DNA from: Megaustenia siamemsis
Taxonomy: Eukaryota; Mollusca; Gastropoda; Stylommatophora; Ariophantidae
DNA length: 64,000 nucleotides
Direction: 5' to 3'
NCBI GenBank assembly: GCA_032433765.1
Contig: JAVIAB010000073.1
Span: 65,838,205 to 65,902,204 of the forward strand
Position 1 is the first letter of the stretch. Each line of letters starts with the position of its first letter. This document shows positions 22,420-33,150 of the stretch, one piece after another. The notes below the pieces were generated by a model that had not been told where the DNA came from, searched no databases, and saw nothing but the letters and a program-made list of their open reading frames with translations. The position numbers and the translations under genes were made by a program.

Positions 22420-23225
22420 TTATGTCGCAGATAAAGCCTGTGCTTGCGTCATTCAGGAGCACTTTCTCATGTATTGTCACACTCGACAGGAAATATAGGG
22501 AACAGAACTCAGTTGTGCGAGTCAATGCTGAGGTCAACGGTCTCATCAGGGATAACACCGATGAGAAAGATGCAGTCATCTACACAGACGGATCTATAAT
22601 ACGACACCAAAGGAGTGTATGGGCATTTACAGCACGCTCGGCAATCAAGGAAGACAGTGGTGCATACATTATGACCACGAGTAGCATAACGATGGAGGTG
22701 ATGGCAGTGACCAAGGCATTCATCTGGTTAGAGTCACAAGACTACATCCACGCCTGTATACTGAGTGATTCGATGAGCATGATAAGATAAAGGGAGGCGG
22801 ACTCTGTAAGTATGCAATGGGTAGAGTCATTGCAGAAGTCAAAAATGCGTAAGGTCACCTTTGTCTACGTCCCAGGACATGCAGTAGTACGGGGAAATGA
22901 AAGAGCGGACACGTTAGCTAGCTGCGATATTGTTAGGACGGTCAAACAAAGGATCGGGTGGACATCATCAATGCCCTCCGGGAAGTGGGAAGAACACAGG
23001 ACTTCGATAACCGTGAGTCAACGTCACTCCTTCGGATGAAAGAGATGGGAGTTAAGATGGGCACAGCCAGAAACGAGAGACTTAGTGGACGTGTAAGAAG
23101 ACTAATCAACCAACACAGAACTGGAGTCGTCAGTCGCTGGACACTGCGGGACTTGCTAAGGAGTGGATCTGAGCACCTATGGACATGTTCGGAGTGCAGT
23201 GATGATGACCTGCAAATAACTTAAC
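22420..23225 (+). mobile_element. LINE fragment with RNase H domain, copy 1
   Basis: The RNase H catalytic pattern is visible: AVIYTDGS (Asp), TMEVMAVTKAF (Glu), ACILSDSMSM (Asp) and VPGHAVVRGNERADTLA (His/Asp). A stop at 22788 and a frameshift near 22950 break it. It continues in another frame into a C-terminal tail (RNERLSGRVRRLINQHRTGV, then a WTCSEC zinc-binding-like end). The same arrangement recurs at 46283-46951. It is from a non-LTR retrotransposon of a different clade than LINE A or B, which show no RNase H. Confidence 0.78.
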
Positions 23226-23528
23226 AACTCAATAAAGGCTGAGCGGCTCAAAGAAACCCAAATGAGTGCGCATGATACTCGAACCGAGTACTTTGAACTT
23301 GAGGTGAGTACTCGAAACCTCAGCACTAATGCCCTCCCTTAAACACCCCAATTCCCATTCAAGTAGCACTATTTCAATGTCATATGCTGTTTAATTATAC
23401 AAACAAATTATCTCGGTGGATGGATTGTAGATAGAGCAGATGTATATTCAAACAAGTTATATTTATATTCACATGTCATATGCACTTAACTTGCATTGTT
23501 CACCTTTACATAACTTCTTTGTTTCTAG

Positions 23529-23537
23529 GGTTCTATG
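23529..23537 (+). CDS. Candidate 9-nt microexon within the C-type lectin domain
   Basis: A pyrimidine-rich acceptor ending TTTGTTTCTAG is followed after nine bases (GGTTCTATG) by a perfect GTAAGTA donor. It lies between exons 3 and 4, enters in phase 1 and leaves in phase 1. Inclusion adds three residues (G-F-Y) after FWTG without changing frame; skipping also keeps the frame. The placement is seen in the sequence, its use is inferred. It could be a chance pairing of splice sites in a 20-kb intron. Confidence 0.35.
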
Positions 23538-23785
23538 GTAAGTACTAACATAATCAACCATTTTAACTTTGGCTTAGATGGTAAGTAGATTGCTTGCTTT
23601 TGAGACTAGCTTGTAACACTGTGTACTGTATCTACGCTTGCTGTTTAACAAGCTAATTGTTTGCTAATAAAAGTAGTCTCTCGAAATTTCTGGATTTTTT
23701 CCCCAATTATTATAATTTGTTGTCCCTCTCTTTCTCCCTTCGCAAACCATTCCGAACAAAACCCGTAGCTGTTTTTTGTTTGTTT

Positions 23786-24063
23786 AATCTATGGTCTCAT
23801 ATTAAAATGCATGACGATATAAGACAACTGGAGGTTATCATAATCTATGGTCTCATATTAAAATGCATGACGATATAAGACAACTGGAGGTTATCATAAT
23901 CTATGGTCTCATATTAAAATGCATGACGAGACAACTGGAGGTTATCATAATCTATGGTCTCATATTAAAATGCATGACGATATAAGACAACTGGAGGTTA
24001 TCATAATCTATGGTCTCATATTAAAATGCATGACGAGACAACTGGAGGTTATCATAATCTATG
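23786..24063. repeat. Tandem repeat with alternating 56- and 51-bp units
   Basis: Five units begin at AATCTATGGTCTCATATTAA (23786, 23842, 23898, 23949, 24005), with spacings 56, 56, 51, 56, 51. The short form lacks five bases (TATAA) in GACGATATAAGACAAC. A 38-bp partial homopolymer-free context follows. No function is seen. Confidence 0.93.
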
Positions 24064-25059
24064 ACATTCCCAAAAGTAAAAACAAAATGTAAGATGAAAG
24101 AACATCTCGTATCTTATGTTATGTTCTGTAATAAGGAAGATATGGATTCTTCATTTTTGCTAAATATGTATTCTTATTCTTTCTTCTTTTCTCCTTCTCA
24201 CTGGTACCGAAAAGGTGTCGAGGTTATATCATTTGTCGTTCTTGAGCTGCTCAAACTGTCTGAATTAGTGATTTTCCTTTGTTTTTACTTGTCTCTGTCA
24301 CTGCATCTATCCATCTTCTTCTGTGTCTTCCTCTTGGTCTTTTCCCATGCATTCTCGAGAAGAACGCCCTTAATGGTGGTTGGTAAGGGTTCATTGAAAT
24401 ATGCATTACTTATCTATATTTATAATTATGCAAACAGATATAACGAGAAACAGATTATTATGTAAATAGCTATATTTTACAAATCGTCTACTTTCTTCAT
24501 GCCCATATTATTTTACCATGTATACAATTTGTAGCAAATCTCCCCTAAATTCATTGATAGTACATTCATTCATTAAATATAAATAATTTTAAAAATCGTT
24601 ATAGCTAACACATTAGTATATATAAATAATAAAAGGTCACTATCGTATGTCATATCTTTATTGTCACTGTTGGAAATGCAAATATTGTTATTTATTCAAA
24701 TGGCATATTTGTAATACTTGTAGGTTGGAAAGGAGTAACACAGATGAAGATTCCAGATAAATGTAAATAGGTTAAACTAGGATTTTTCATTATGAGCAGT
24801 ACCACCAAATTGTAGGCGGTTTCAGGTGGAATAATGATAATAATTGTACGCTGTATTAGAGCTACCCATTATTTATACATCTCAGAGTTGTGAATTGCAT
24901 ATAAAAAATCAAACACTCTGACTTCAGATAGAAGTATTAGAAATTAACTTTGAAATTGCACATATTATTGCACGATTTTATAAAGATATTGTAATGTAAG
25001 ACAATCTATAGTTTCGATTTTGGCTGTCAAAATATGACTTGTCAGTTTTTCTGAATTAT
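24064..25059. other. Intron 3, AT-rich stretch
   Basis: AT-rich DNA with a 134-codon open stretch at 24061-24465 whose composition (F, S, L-rich) looks random. No gene or repeat was recognised. Confidence 0.5.
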
Positions 25060-26350
25060 TACGAAATCAAAGTTGATGTATCTACAGAAGAGATTAAACA
25101 CGAGATCAAAGTTAACGTAGCTCCAGAAGAAATTAAACACAAAATCAAAGTTGATGTAGCTCCAGAAGAAATTAAACACGAAATCAAAGTTAATGTAGCT
25201 CCAGAAGAAATTAAACACGAAATCAAAGTTAATGTAGCTCCAGAAGAGATTAAACACGAGATCAAAGTTAACGTAGCTCCAGAAGAAATTAAACACAAAA
25301 TCAAAGTTGATGTAGCTCCAGAAGAAATTAAACACGAAATCAAAGTTAATGTAGCTCCAGAAGAAATTAAACACGAAATCAAAGTTAATGTAGCTCCAGA
25401 AGAGATTAAACACGAGATCAAAGTTAACGTAGCTCCAGAAGAAATTAAACACAAAATCAAAGTTGATGTAGCTCCAGAAGAAATTAAACACGAAATCAAA
25501 GTTAATGTAGCTCCAGAAGAGATTAAACACGAAATCAAAGTTGATGTAGCTCCAGAAGAATTTAAACACGAGATCAAAGTTGATGTAGCTCCAGAAGAAA
25601 TTAAACACGAAATCAAAGTTGATATAGCTCCAGAAGAAATTAAACACGAGATCAATGTTCATGTAGCTCCAGAAAAGATTAAACACGAAATCAAAGTTAA
25701 TGTAGCTCCAGAAGAAATTAAACACGAGATCAAAGTTCATGTAGCTCCAGAAAAGATTAAACACGAAATCAAAGTTAATGTAGCTCCAGAAGAAATTAAA
25801 CACAAAATCAAAGTTAATGTAGCTACAGAAAAGATTAAACACGAAATCAAAGTTGACGTAGCTCCAGAAAAGATTAAACACGAAATCAAAGTTGACGTAG
25901 CTACAGAAAAGATTAAACACGAAATCAAAGTTGACGTAGCTCCAGAAAAGATTAAACACGAAATCAAAGTTAATGTAGCTCCAGAAGAGATTAAACACGA
26001 AATCAAAGTTAATGTAGCTCCAGAAGAGATTAAACACGAAATCAAAGTTAATGTAGCTCCAGAAGAGATTAAACACGAAATCAAAGTTGATGTAGCTCCA
26101 GAAGAGATTAAACACGAAATCAAAGTTAATGTAGCTCCAGAAGAGATTAAACACGAAATCAAAGTTAATGTAGCTCCAGAAGAGATTAAACACGAAATCA
26201 AAGTTAATGTAGCTCCAGAAGAGATTAAACACGAAATCAAAGTTGATGTAGCTCCAGAAGAGATTAAACACGAAATCAAAGTTAATGTAGCTTCAGAAGA
26301 GATTAAACACGAGATGAAAGTTAATGTAGCTTCAGAAGAGATTAAACGGT
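25060..26350. repeat. 39-bp tandem array, open in several frames
   Basis: About 33 units of 39 bp (core GCTCCAGAAGARATTAAACA, then CGARATCAAAGTTRATGTA). 39 is a multiple of 3, so one + frame (25039-26397, 452 codons) and frames on the minus strand stay open. The + frame reads 13-residue units APEEIKHEIKVNV. Variants are E/K, N/D/H and P/T/S plus silent changes. The frame lacks an in-frame ATG (its first codon is TTG), no matching splice acceptor was recognised, and it ends soon after the array. It is most likely a minisatellite; a repeat exon of an unseen gene is a minor alternative. Confidence 0.9.
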
Positions 26351-26875
26351 TGTGTACAGCAGGGCCGGATTTTGACTTGGTGAGGCCCCCTAAATGAAAC
26401 TTTAAGACACCCCCCCCCCCTGTTTTTTAATCCTTTAACAAATTAACAGCAGAAAGTCTCACAAAACTTGAAACCTTAGACTGGTATGAAATGTGTAGTC
26501 CCAAAACAAATTATGAATATTTTCTGAGGTCCTCGGATTATGTGGGCCTAAACTATAGCTTATTTGGCTTATATATAAATCAGGCCTTACAACATCTAAA
26601 TGACCTTAAACTTGATATGGGGGAGGGGGAGGTGGAAACAAACATTTAATAACATTTGGAACTATAATGCTCATGACTAGATCGTGAATTCGCCCACTGC
26701 AAATGCTACTAAGACAGATACAGCATGTACAGACGAACTATTTCAAATCAAATATGATGAACAGAGAAAAACGATTTCAATTGTCGTTATTTTCAAGACA
26801 GTAGTAATATTGTTTTCAACTCCGTCATTTTTATCAAAATTCGTGGATAGTATATATATATATATACTGTCATAG

Positions 26876-27370
26876 ACTATTTACACCTAACGGCATACCA
26901 TGTCATAGACTAGTTACACCTAATGGCATACCACGTCATAGACTAGTTACACCTAACGGCATACCACGTTGTGAGTGAGCGACGCATAACGGCATATCAG
27001 TATGTCATAGACTAGTTACCCCTAACGGCATACCACGTTGTGAGTGAGCGACGCCTAACGGCATATCCTGTCATAGGTTGGTTACGCCTAAACGGCATAT
27101 TCTGTCATCTGTTAGTTACGCCTGACTGCATATCATGTCATAGGTTAGTTACGCCTAACAGCATACCATGTCGTGAGTGTCGCTTAACAGCATATCATGT
27201 CGTGAGTGAGCGACGCCTAACAGCATATCATGTCGTAAGTGAACGACGCCTAACGGGTATATCATGTCGTGAGTGCCGCTTAACAGCATATCATGTCATA
27301 GGTGAGTGGTATCTGGCGGCAAATCATGACGTGAGTGACACCTAGCGGCATATCATGTCGTGAGTGATTG
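26876..27370. repeat. 33-bp-scale degenerate tandem repeat
   Basis: Units around TAGTTACACCTAACGGCATA alternate with GTGAGYGACGCCTAACGGC-type units, ending CATGTCRTAG or GTGAGTG. They are diverged but continuous for about 500 bp. The 101-codon frame at 27040-27345 is a by-product. Confidence 0.85.
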
Positions 27371-27435
27371 AAATATAAAATGTCACCGACCAGGTCACAA
27401 CAGGTTAAGGAGTCAGTGCTCTTCTCGTTATAATT

Positions 27436-27765
27436 ACTTTCCCCCAACTCAGAGAGCCATTACTGTCCCCAACTCAGAGAGCCATTACTGTCCCCAACTC
27501 AAAGGGTCATTACTTTTCCCCAACTCAAAGGGTCATTACTTTTCCCCAACTCAGAGAGCAATTACTGTCCCCAACTCAGAGAGCAATTACTGTCCCCAAC
27601 TCAAAGGGTCATTACTTTTCCCCAACTCAGAGAGTCATTACTGTCCCCAACTCAAAGGGTAATTACTTTTCCCCAACTCAGAGAGCCATTACTGTCCCCA
27701 ACTCAAAGGGTCATTACTTTTCCCCAACTTAGCGAGTCATTACTTTCCTCCAATCAGTCAGTCAT
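27436..27765. repeat. 25-27-bp tandem repeat (CCCCAACTCA units)
   Basis: About 12 units of CCCCAACTCARAGRGYCATT followed by ACTGT or ACTTTT. Alternation between the two endings gives 25- and 27-bp spacings. Confidence 0.92.
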
Positions 27766-28027
27766 TCTATTTTTAGCTAGGTTGTCTGGAGAGCGTTTAC
27801 TCTGTCGCCAAGGGAACGTTTCCATGCTTCTGAATCTTCCTGTAACTTGTGCAGTAAGACCATGTAGCCATGAGTCATAGTGTTACCAAATCAAGAAATA
27901 TCATGAGAATCACGGAGCGAGGAAACCTTTGATGGTTCTCTATTAATGTCAAACTATAAACTGCATTAGCACAAATGGGATAAGAGCATTGTCTGCAACA
28001 TTTGCTGGACCTGTAGCACGGATTAAG

Positions 28028-30496
28028 TAAGGTGACCATTCGTCCCGGATTGTCCGGGACAGTCCCGGAATTTGACATTTTTTGAACCTTTGTCCCGGAT
28101 TAGCTGCCGTACCGGTTTTGTCCCGATTTTGGCATATTTTTTAGCTTTTGTCCCGGATTTGATAAAAAATAATTTGGGACACAAACGTTTACCAATTTTA
28201 CCATTTTGGTATACGGCGTACATTTCTTCAATTTAAAAAAATATTATTCCGTTGCTGTGTAGACAATTTTGTTTAATATCAAAACAGTAGAATGCGCTCC
28301 TAGTTTTAAATCTCGTATATATTCGTTGTGTTACTAACTTTCACTTTCGCAAAAAATGGCACCGAAGCGTAATTGTAGTTTTAATCAAGATTTACAAAAG
28401 GAATACCCTTTTATAAAAAAGTCTACATCGTCATCAGACTTCACTGTAAGATGTAAAATATGTTCATCCGGGTTTACTATTAACCATAGTGGACGTGGTG
28501 ATATTAAGAGCCACATAAATAGTGATAAACATAAGAGAGCCGTCGCCACGGCGTCGCTACTGCTGCATCAAGCTCGTCGTTGACAAATTTTTTTCGAGCT
28601 GAACAGGTTGGTGACAAAGAAGAACAGTTAGCTGCTACAGAAGGTGCCTTTGCATATCATACAGTGATGCACAATCACACGTTTAGATCTATGGACTGCA
28701 CATCAAAATTGCTTCAGGTAACTTTAGAACCAAAATTTGCTTGTGCATGTACGAAAACAGAAGCTATTATTCGGAATATGTTCACACCCCATGCTCTAAA
28801 CGAGTTGAGATGTGACCTAGAAAACGTAACATTTATCTCCATACTGACAGATGCCTCCAACCACAAAGAAATCAAGATTTTTCCTTTGCTTGTCAGATAC
28901 TTTGATCGCAATAAGGGACTGAAAGTTAAAATATTAAAAATATTAATATATAGTAAAATATTAGAGTTGAAGTCATTGCCGGGTGAAACATCTGATATAG
29001 TAAGTAGTTTTCTTATTGACTGTCTAACTGAAAATGGTTTAGACTTAGAACTGAAAGTAGTTGGATTATGTGCAGACAACACAAATTCTAATTTTGGGGG
29101 CGCTGAAAGAAAAGGACAGAACAATGTTTTCACAAAACTGAAAGAAAACCTTGGACATAGTTTGATAGGTGTTGGGTGTGCTTGCCATATTTTCCACAAC
29201 ACTGTTCGAGCAGCTGCAGACGTATTGCCTGTTGATGTTGAAATGACTATTGCAAAAATTTATCTGTACTTCAAATCATACACAGTTAGAGTTGAAAGTC
29301 TCAAGAAGTATTGTCAGTTTGTCGACACAGACTTCCAGATGATTTTAGGTTATGCACAAACTAGGTGGCTTGCGCTCTTGCCTGCTGTTGAAAGGGTTCT
29401 TTACATGTTCCTGCCTCTAAAATCATATTTTCAATCTCAAGACAGATGCCCAGTTTTTATACAGGAATTCTTTGAAAACCCACTGTCTGAGGCATGGCTT
29501 ATTTTGGTTCACAGTCAGGCATCCTCTTTCCACGAAGCAGTGCAGAAAGTAGAGGGACAGATGGTCACTGTATTTGAAGTCATTGACAGCATCAATAGGT
29601 TGAAAGCTATCTTGGAGTCCAAGCTGGAAGACGGCTTCTTGCCATCAAGAGTTCAGATAATCCTTAAAAAGCTGGAAATGGAAGGATTTCCACGTGATGA
29701 TGTGAAAAAGTTTAACGCCAGTGTTTCTTCATTTTATGAAACAGCTTTAAGTTATTTGAAGAAATGGGCTGCAAATAATTTTCAAAACCTAGAGTCTTAC
29801 AGCTGGGTAATGCTGAACAGAACACCAAATTGGGAAGATATTGAGAAGTCTTCATCATTAGTGAGTCAAACAGTGCCTTCAGTCGACTTTCCAGAAAATG
29901 AAATGTATGACGAATATGTCTACATGAAACAGTTCGTTGCTTCACAAAAAATTAGTGAGTGGAGTCTTAATAAAACATTACCAGGGCAGCGTTGGGTTGA
30001 ACTAGCTTCCCACTTCAGAAACAATCATGTGCCGGTTTCACATATTCTGAAGTTGGCAGAGTTCTTTTTGTGTCTACCTGGAACAAATGCTGCAACAGAA
30101 CGAGTGTTTTCTCTGATGAACAGTTTGTGGACAAATGATAAAACACAACTAGGTGTTGAAACTTTAAAAGCCATGTTGATCACCAAAGTGAACTATGAGG
30201 GAACATGTGTCGAATTTTATAAGATGCTGTATACAAAGAAGGACATTTTACAGAAAATTCACTCATCTGAAAAGTACAGCTTCTGTTTCACCTTCAATTT
30301 AAGTGAGTATCACTGTTTTTTTTTTAATCTCCTGATTATCCTGATAGCGTATTGTAGGTCAATATTATTAGATTTTTAAAAATGTATGTATTATTCACTT
30401 GAAAATGACAGCAAGAAGAAATGTAATTTTATTGGTGGAAAATTGAAGTAAAATTATTCCGTCCCGGAATGTGATTTCAAAAATATGGTCACCTTA
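28028..30496 (+). mobile_element. Complete hAT-family DNA transposon, 2469 bp
   Basis: It has perfect 12-bp terminal inverted repeats TAAGGTGACCAT and a perfect 8-bp target duplication GGATTAAG (28020-28027, 30497-30504), diagnostic of hAT. The left subterminal region holds several TCCCGG motifs (28041-28155), and the right end one, likely transposase sites. It encodes a BED-finger and transposase split by one frameshift. Young by its perfect ends. Confidence 0.95.
28356..30379 (+). pseudogene. hAT transposase, single frameshift
   Basis: The first frame (ATG 28356 to 28583) encodes MAPKRNCSFNQD and a BED-type zinc finger (CKIC...HINSDKH). The remainder is in the next frame (about 28555-30379). 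It includes the catalytic region ILTDASNHKE, LCADNTNSNFGG and CACHIFHNTVR, and the C-terminal dimerisation region FLCLPGTNAATERVFSLMN. The frameshift lies near 28550-28570, where VATA-like coding repeats. Apart from it, about 600 codons are open. Coding after about 30300 runs into the element's 3' region. A decayed relative lies at 60545-61794. Confidence 0.92.
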
Positions 30497-30504
30497 GGAT
30501 TAAG

Positions 30505-31489
30505 GAAATCATGACGTCGGTGACTGCACGGTTGCTGTATAAAAAAGGGAGTTGTCAGGATGCCAGAAACATTAAAAAAAAAAAACGTTTAAATGAATCT
30601 GTCAAAATTGTACTTTTTAAAAAAGAAAATAGCTGAATTCAAGAAAAGATGAAACAATTTTTTTCTCACTGAGTAGAAGAAATCTTAATAGATCGATAGT
30701 TTGATAGATATCTCCTGGCTAAACAGATTGACACATTTGTCAGAAATCTGTAGGGAACAAGTGGTGGGGTTCACTCCTACAGAGTCTAGTGACAGCGTTA
30801 CATAAAAGGGATAATACAAAATATTTGACGTTTCGGCATACATGCGGGCTTCTTAAAAAAAAAGCAGACAACGAAATGAACATATAATACAATAGTATAT
30901 ATTTGTATATCTTCATGTATTTGCCTGTTCCCTCCGAAATCTTCACCCATTTAAAATTGTTGAACTGAAATCTTCAAGGAGGAAGTGTTCAAGTTTTCTC
31001 CAAGTTAAAGAGAAGATGGAAGCAACGATTCAAATGTTGAATTGTTGGCATCGTCGCCGATAACCAGGAACTGTCAAACATTTCCAAATCTCACAGATTT
31101 CCTTGGTTCCACCGGTGAAGAGTTGACTGAGTAGACACATCACTTACTATGCGACATGTAGATGTGCAGCATAGTTTCCATGAATGTGTTGTTCATGACG
31201 CAAGCAACAACTGGGTGGTAAAGACAAGTTTAAGAACCGCTGCTGTTAATCATGCAGCCAACGAACTCAGAGAACCATCTGCATGCAAAAAAGAATGGGG
31301 TAAATGTCACTTCCTGAATAGTTTGGGGGCACATTGTGTTAGTGCTAATATATGTACTTGACCGTCGGCACATTTATGGACATGTGGTCAGGAACACGCC
31401 AGGCTGCGATACTATTTTTTTTAATCACATGAAACGTATTTGATTGCATCCGGTACTTAAATGTATAAGATGGTTCACAAATGGATCTA
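30505..31489. other. Intron 3, no recognised gene
   Basis: AT-rich with short homopolymers. A decayed ribozyme-like motif is at 30827-30855. A 70-codon frame at 31149-31361 has no recognised similarity. Confidence 0.5.
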
Positions 31490-31820
31490 CCGTCAGTGAC
31501 TTCACCTCATGAAGTAATTAGTCAGTATTACAGCGTTAGGCTGTATAGATTATCTGTCGACAGTGACTACACCTCATGCAGTAATTAGTCAGTATTACAG
31601 CGTTAGGCTGTATAGATTATCTGTCGACAGTGACTACACCTCATGCAGTAATTAGTCAGTATTACAGCGTTAGGCTGTATAGATTATCTGTCGACAGTGA
31701 CTACACCTCATGCAGTAATTAGTCAGTATTACAGCGTTAGGCTGTATAGATTATCTGTCGACAGTGACTACACCTCATACAGTCATTAGCCTGTATTACA
31801 GCGTTAGGCTGTATAGATAT
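31490..31820. repeat. 67-bp tandem repeat
   Basis: About 4.5 units with exact 67-bp spacing (GTCAGTATTACAGCGTTAGG at 31521, 31588 and onward). Inner units are near-identical and outer ones diverged. Confidence 0.95.
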
Positions 31821-31909
31821 CATGTAAGCTTGTTCCACTCTGATAACGTTATTTTTTTTTTTTAAAGGGGGACTAATTTATTAAGTCGGTATAATGCACA
31901 TTAAAAGAT

Positions 31910-32370
31910 GAGGTAAAGGCATCAAGATGCACCAAGATGCGAAGCTGCTGTAAAGCTGATGATAAAAGCAATAATAAAAAAAAGGAAAAAAATGGTATGG
32001 TGACAGCTTTATGTGGAAATGGACGAAACAAAAGTCAACGTTTCGGCCAAGAGGCCTTCGGCTGGACGAACAACAAACACACAAAATATATATAAGGGTA
32101 TATTAACAAATCAAACTACATGGCGATAATATGCTAGACTGACCGCACACCGGAACACAGGGAAGTGACCTCTTTTTTTTTTATTTTCCTCTCTTGAGTG
32201 TCTAGCATATTATCGCAATGTAGTTTGATTTGTTAATATACCCTTATATATATTTTGTGTGTTTGTTGTTCGTCCAGCCGAAGGCCTCTTGGCCGAAACG
32301 TTGACTTTTGTTTCGTCCATTTCCACGTAAAGCTGTCACCATACCATTTTTTTTCCTTTTTTTAAATTAT
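31910..32370. mobile_element. Foldback element with ~170-bp inverted arms
   Basis: The left arm (31968-32139) and right arm (32200-32372) are near-perfect reverse complements around a 60-bp spacer. A 15-bp direct repeat TGCACATTAAAAGAT lies on both sides (31895-31909, 32371-32385) and looks like a target duplication. Each arm contains AACGTTTCGGCCAAGAGGCC, which on the opposite strand resembles a decayed hammerhead core (…GGCCGAAACGTTG). A half-unit related to one arm occurs at 37373-37470. No coding capacity. Confidence 0.85.
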
Positions 32371-32739
32371 TGCACATTAAAAGATAGCGCGTGAGAACTA
32401 ATCTGGATATCAAACAATATATCTACACACAAATGCAATAATAAATTAGGGAATACTTATCTACTATATTTGTTATACATATATATTAATTTATTTATAT
32501 TAAGTATATATGCCTGTGGTTTTTTTTTGCTCTCTATCTCTCTCCACTTATGTGCATAGGTATTTATGTGTTTATATGTGTTATTATGTTTCCACGGAAT
32601 GCCTCCTTTTGACCACAACAATGGTTAGTTGTATGTATCCTTCAACACGGTAAAGCTATTTACAATACTAATTTCATCTAGTTTTTTTCCTCACTTTATT
32701 ACCCGGAAGATACAAAATAAAAAAAACAGCGCTATAAGT

Positions 32740-32812
32740 TATATAAGTAATAAGCTATAAGTAATAAGCTATAAGTAATAAGCTATAAGTAATAAGCTAT
32801 AAGTAATAAGTC
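32740..32812. repeat. 14-bp tandem repeat
   Basis: About five copies of CTATAAGTAATAAG. Confidence 0.9.
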
Positions 32813-32876
32813 AAAACGAGAACATGCACGAGTAAAAGTCACTTGAAACTTACAATTTTGAGGAAACATAGAAAAT

Positions 32877-33139
32877 CATCATAATTGAGTGCCGTCTCCG
32901 CATCGAAGGTTGGCTACCATGGAGCGCCATTCCACTCTGTCTCTTGCTTTGATGGTGCAGATTGTCTTAGGTTGACTTGTCAATCTTTTGATGTTACTCG
33001 TCCATGTTAGTCTTTGTCTGCCTTTGCATCTTTTACCTTGTATTTTCCCTTCCCATATTACTTTTATTAGGCTGTTGTGTCTTTTAACATGCCCCAACAA
33101 TTTTTCATTTGTCTTGTTCTAATTGTGTTTAGTAGTTCT
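32877..33139 (-). mobile_element. RTE-like LINE subfamily B, 3' fragment
   Basis: On the minus strand it encodes LGHVKRHNSLIKVIWEGKI, ending NLRCGDGT, with an ATGATG tail. It is flanked by ATAGAAAAT (32868-32876 and 33140-33148). The right copy is shared with the 11-bp duplication of the adjacent retroposon copy B. Confidence 0.85.
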
Positions 33140-33150
33140 ATAGAAAATGT

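Noticed and set aside
24061..24465. 134-codon ORF
   Set aside because: Low-complexity hydrophobic translation with no recognisable domain; starts inside the end of a tandem repeat.
25042..26271. Long minus-strand F/N-W-S-Y repeat proteins
   Set aside because: Antisense frames of the 39-bp array, open only because the unit is a multiple of three.
27040..27345. 101-codon ORF with RLTAYHVVSE repeats
   Set aside because: By-product of the 33-bp tandem array.
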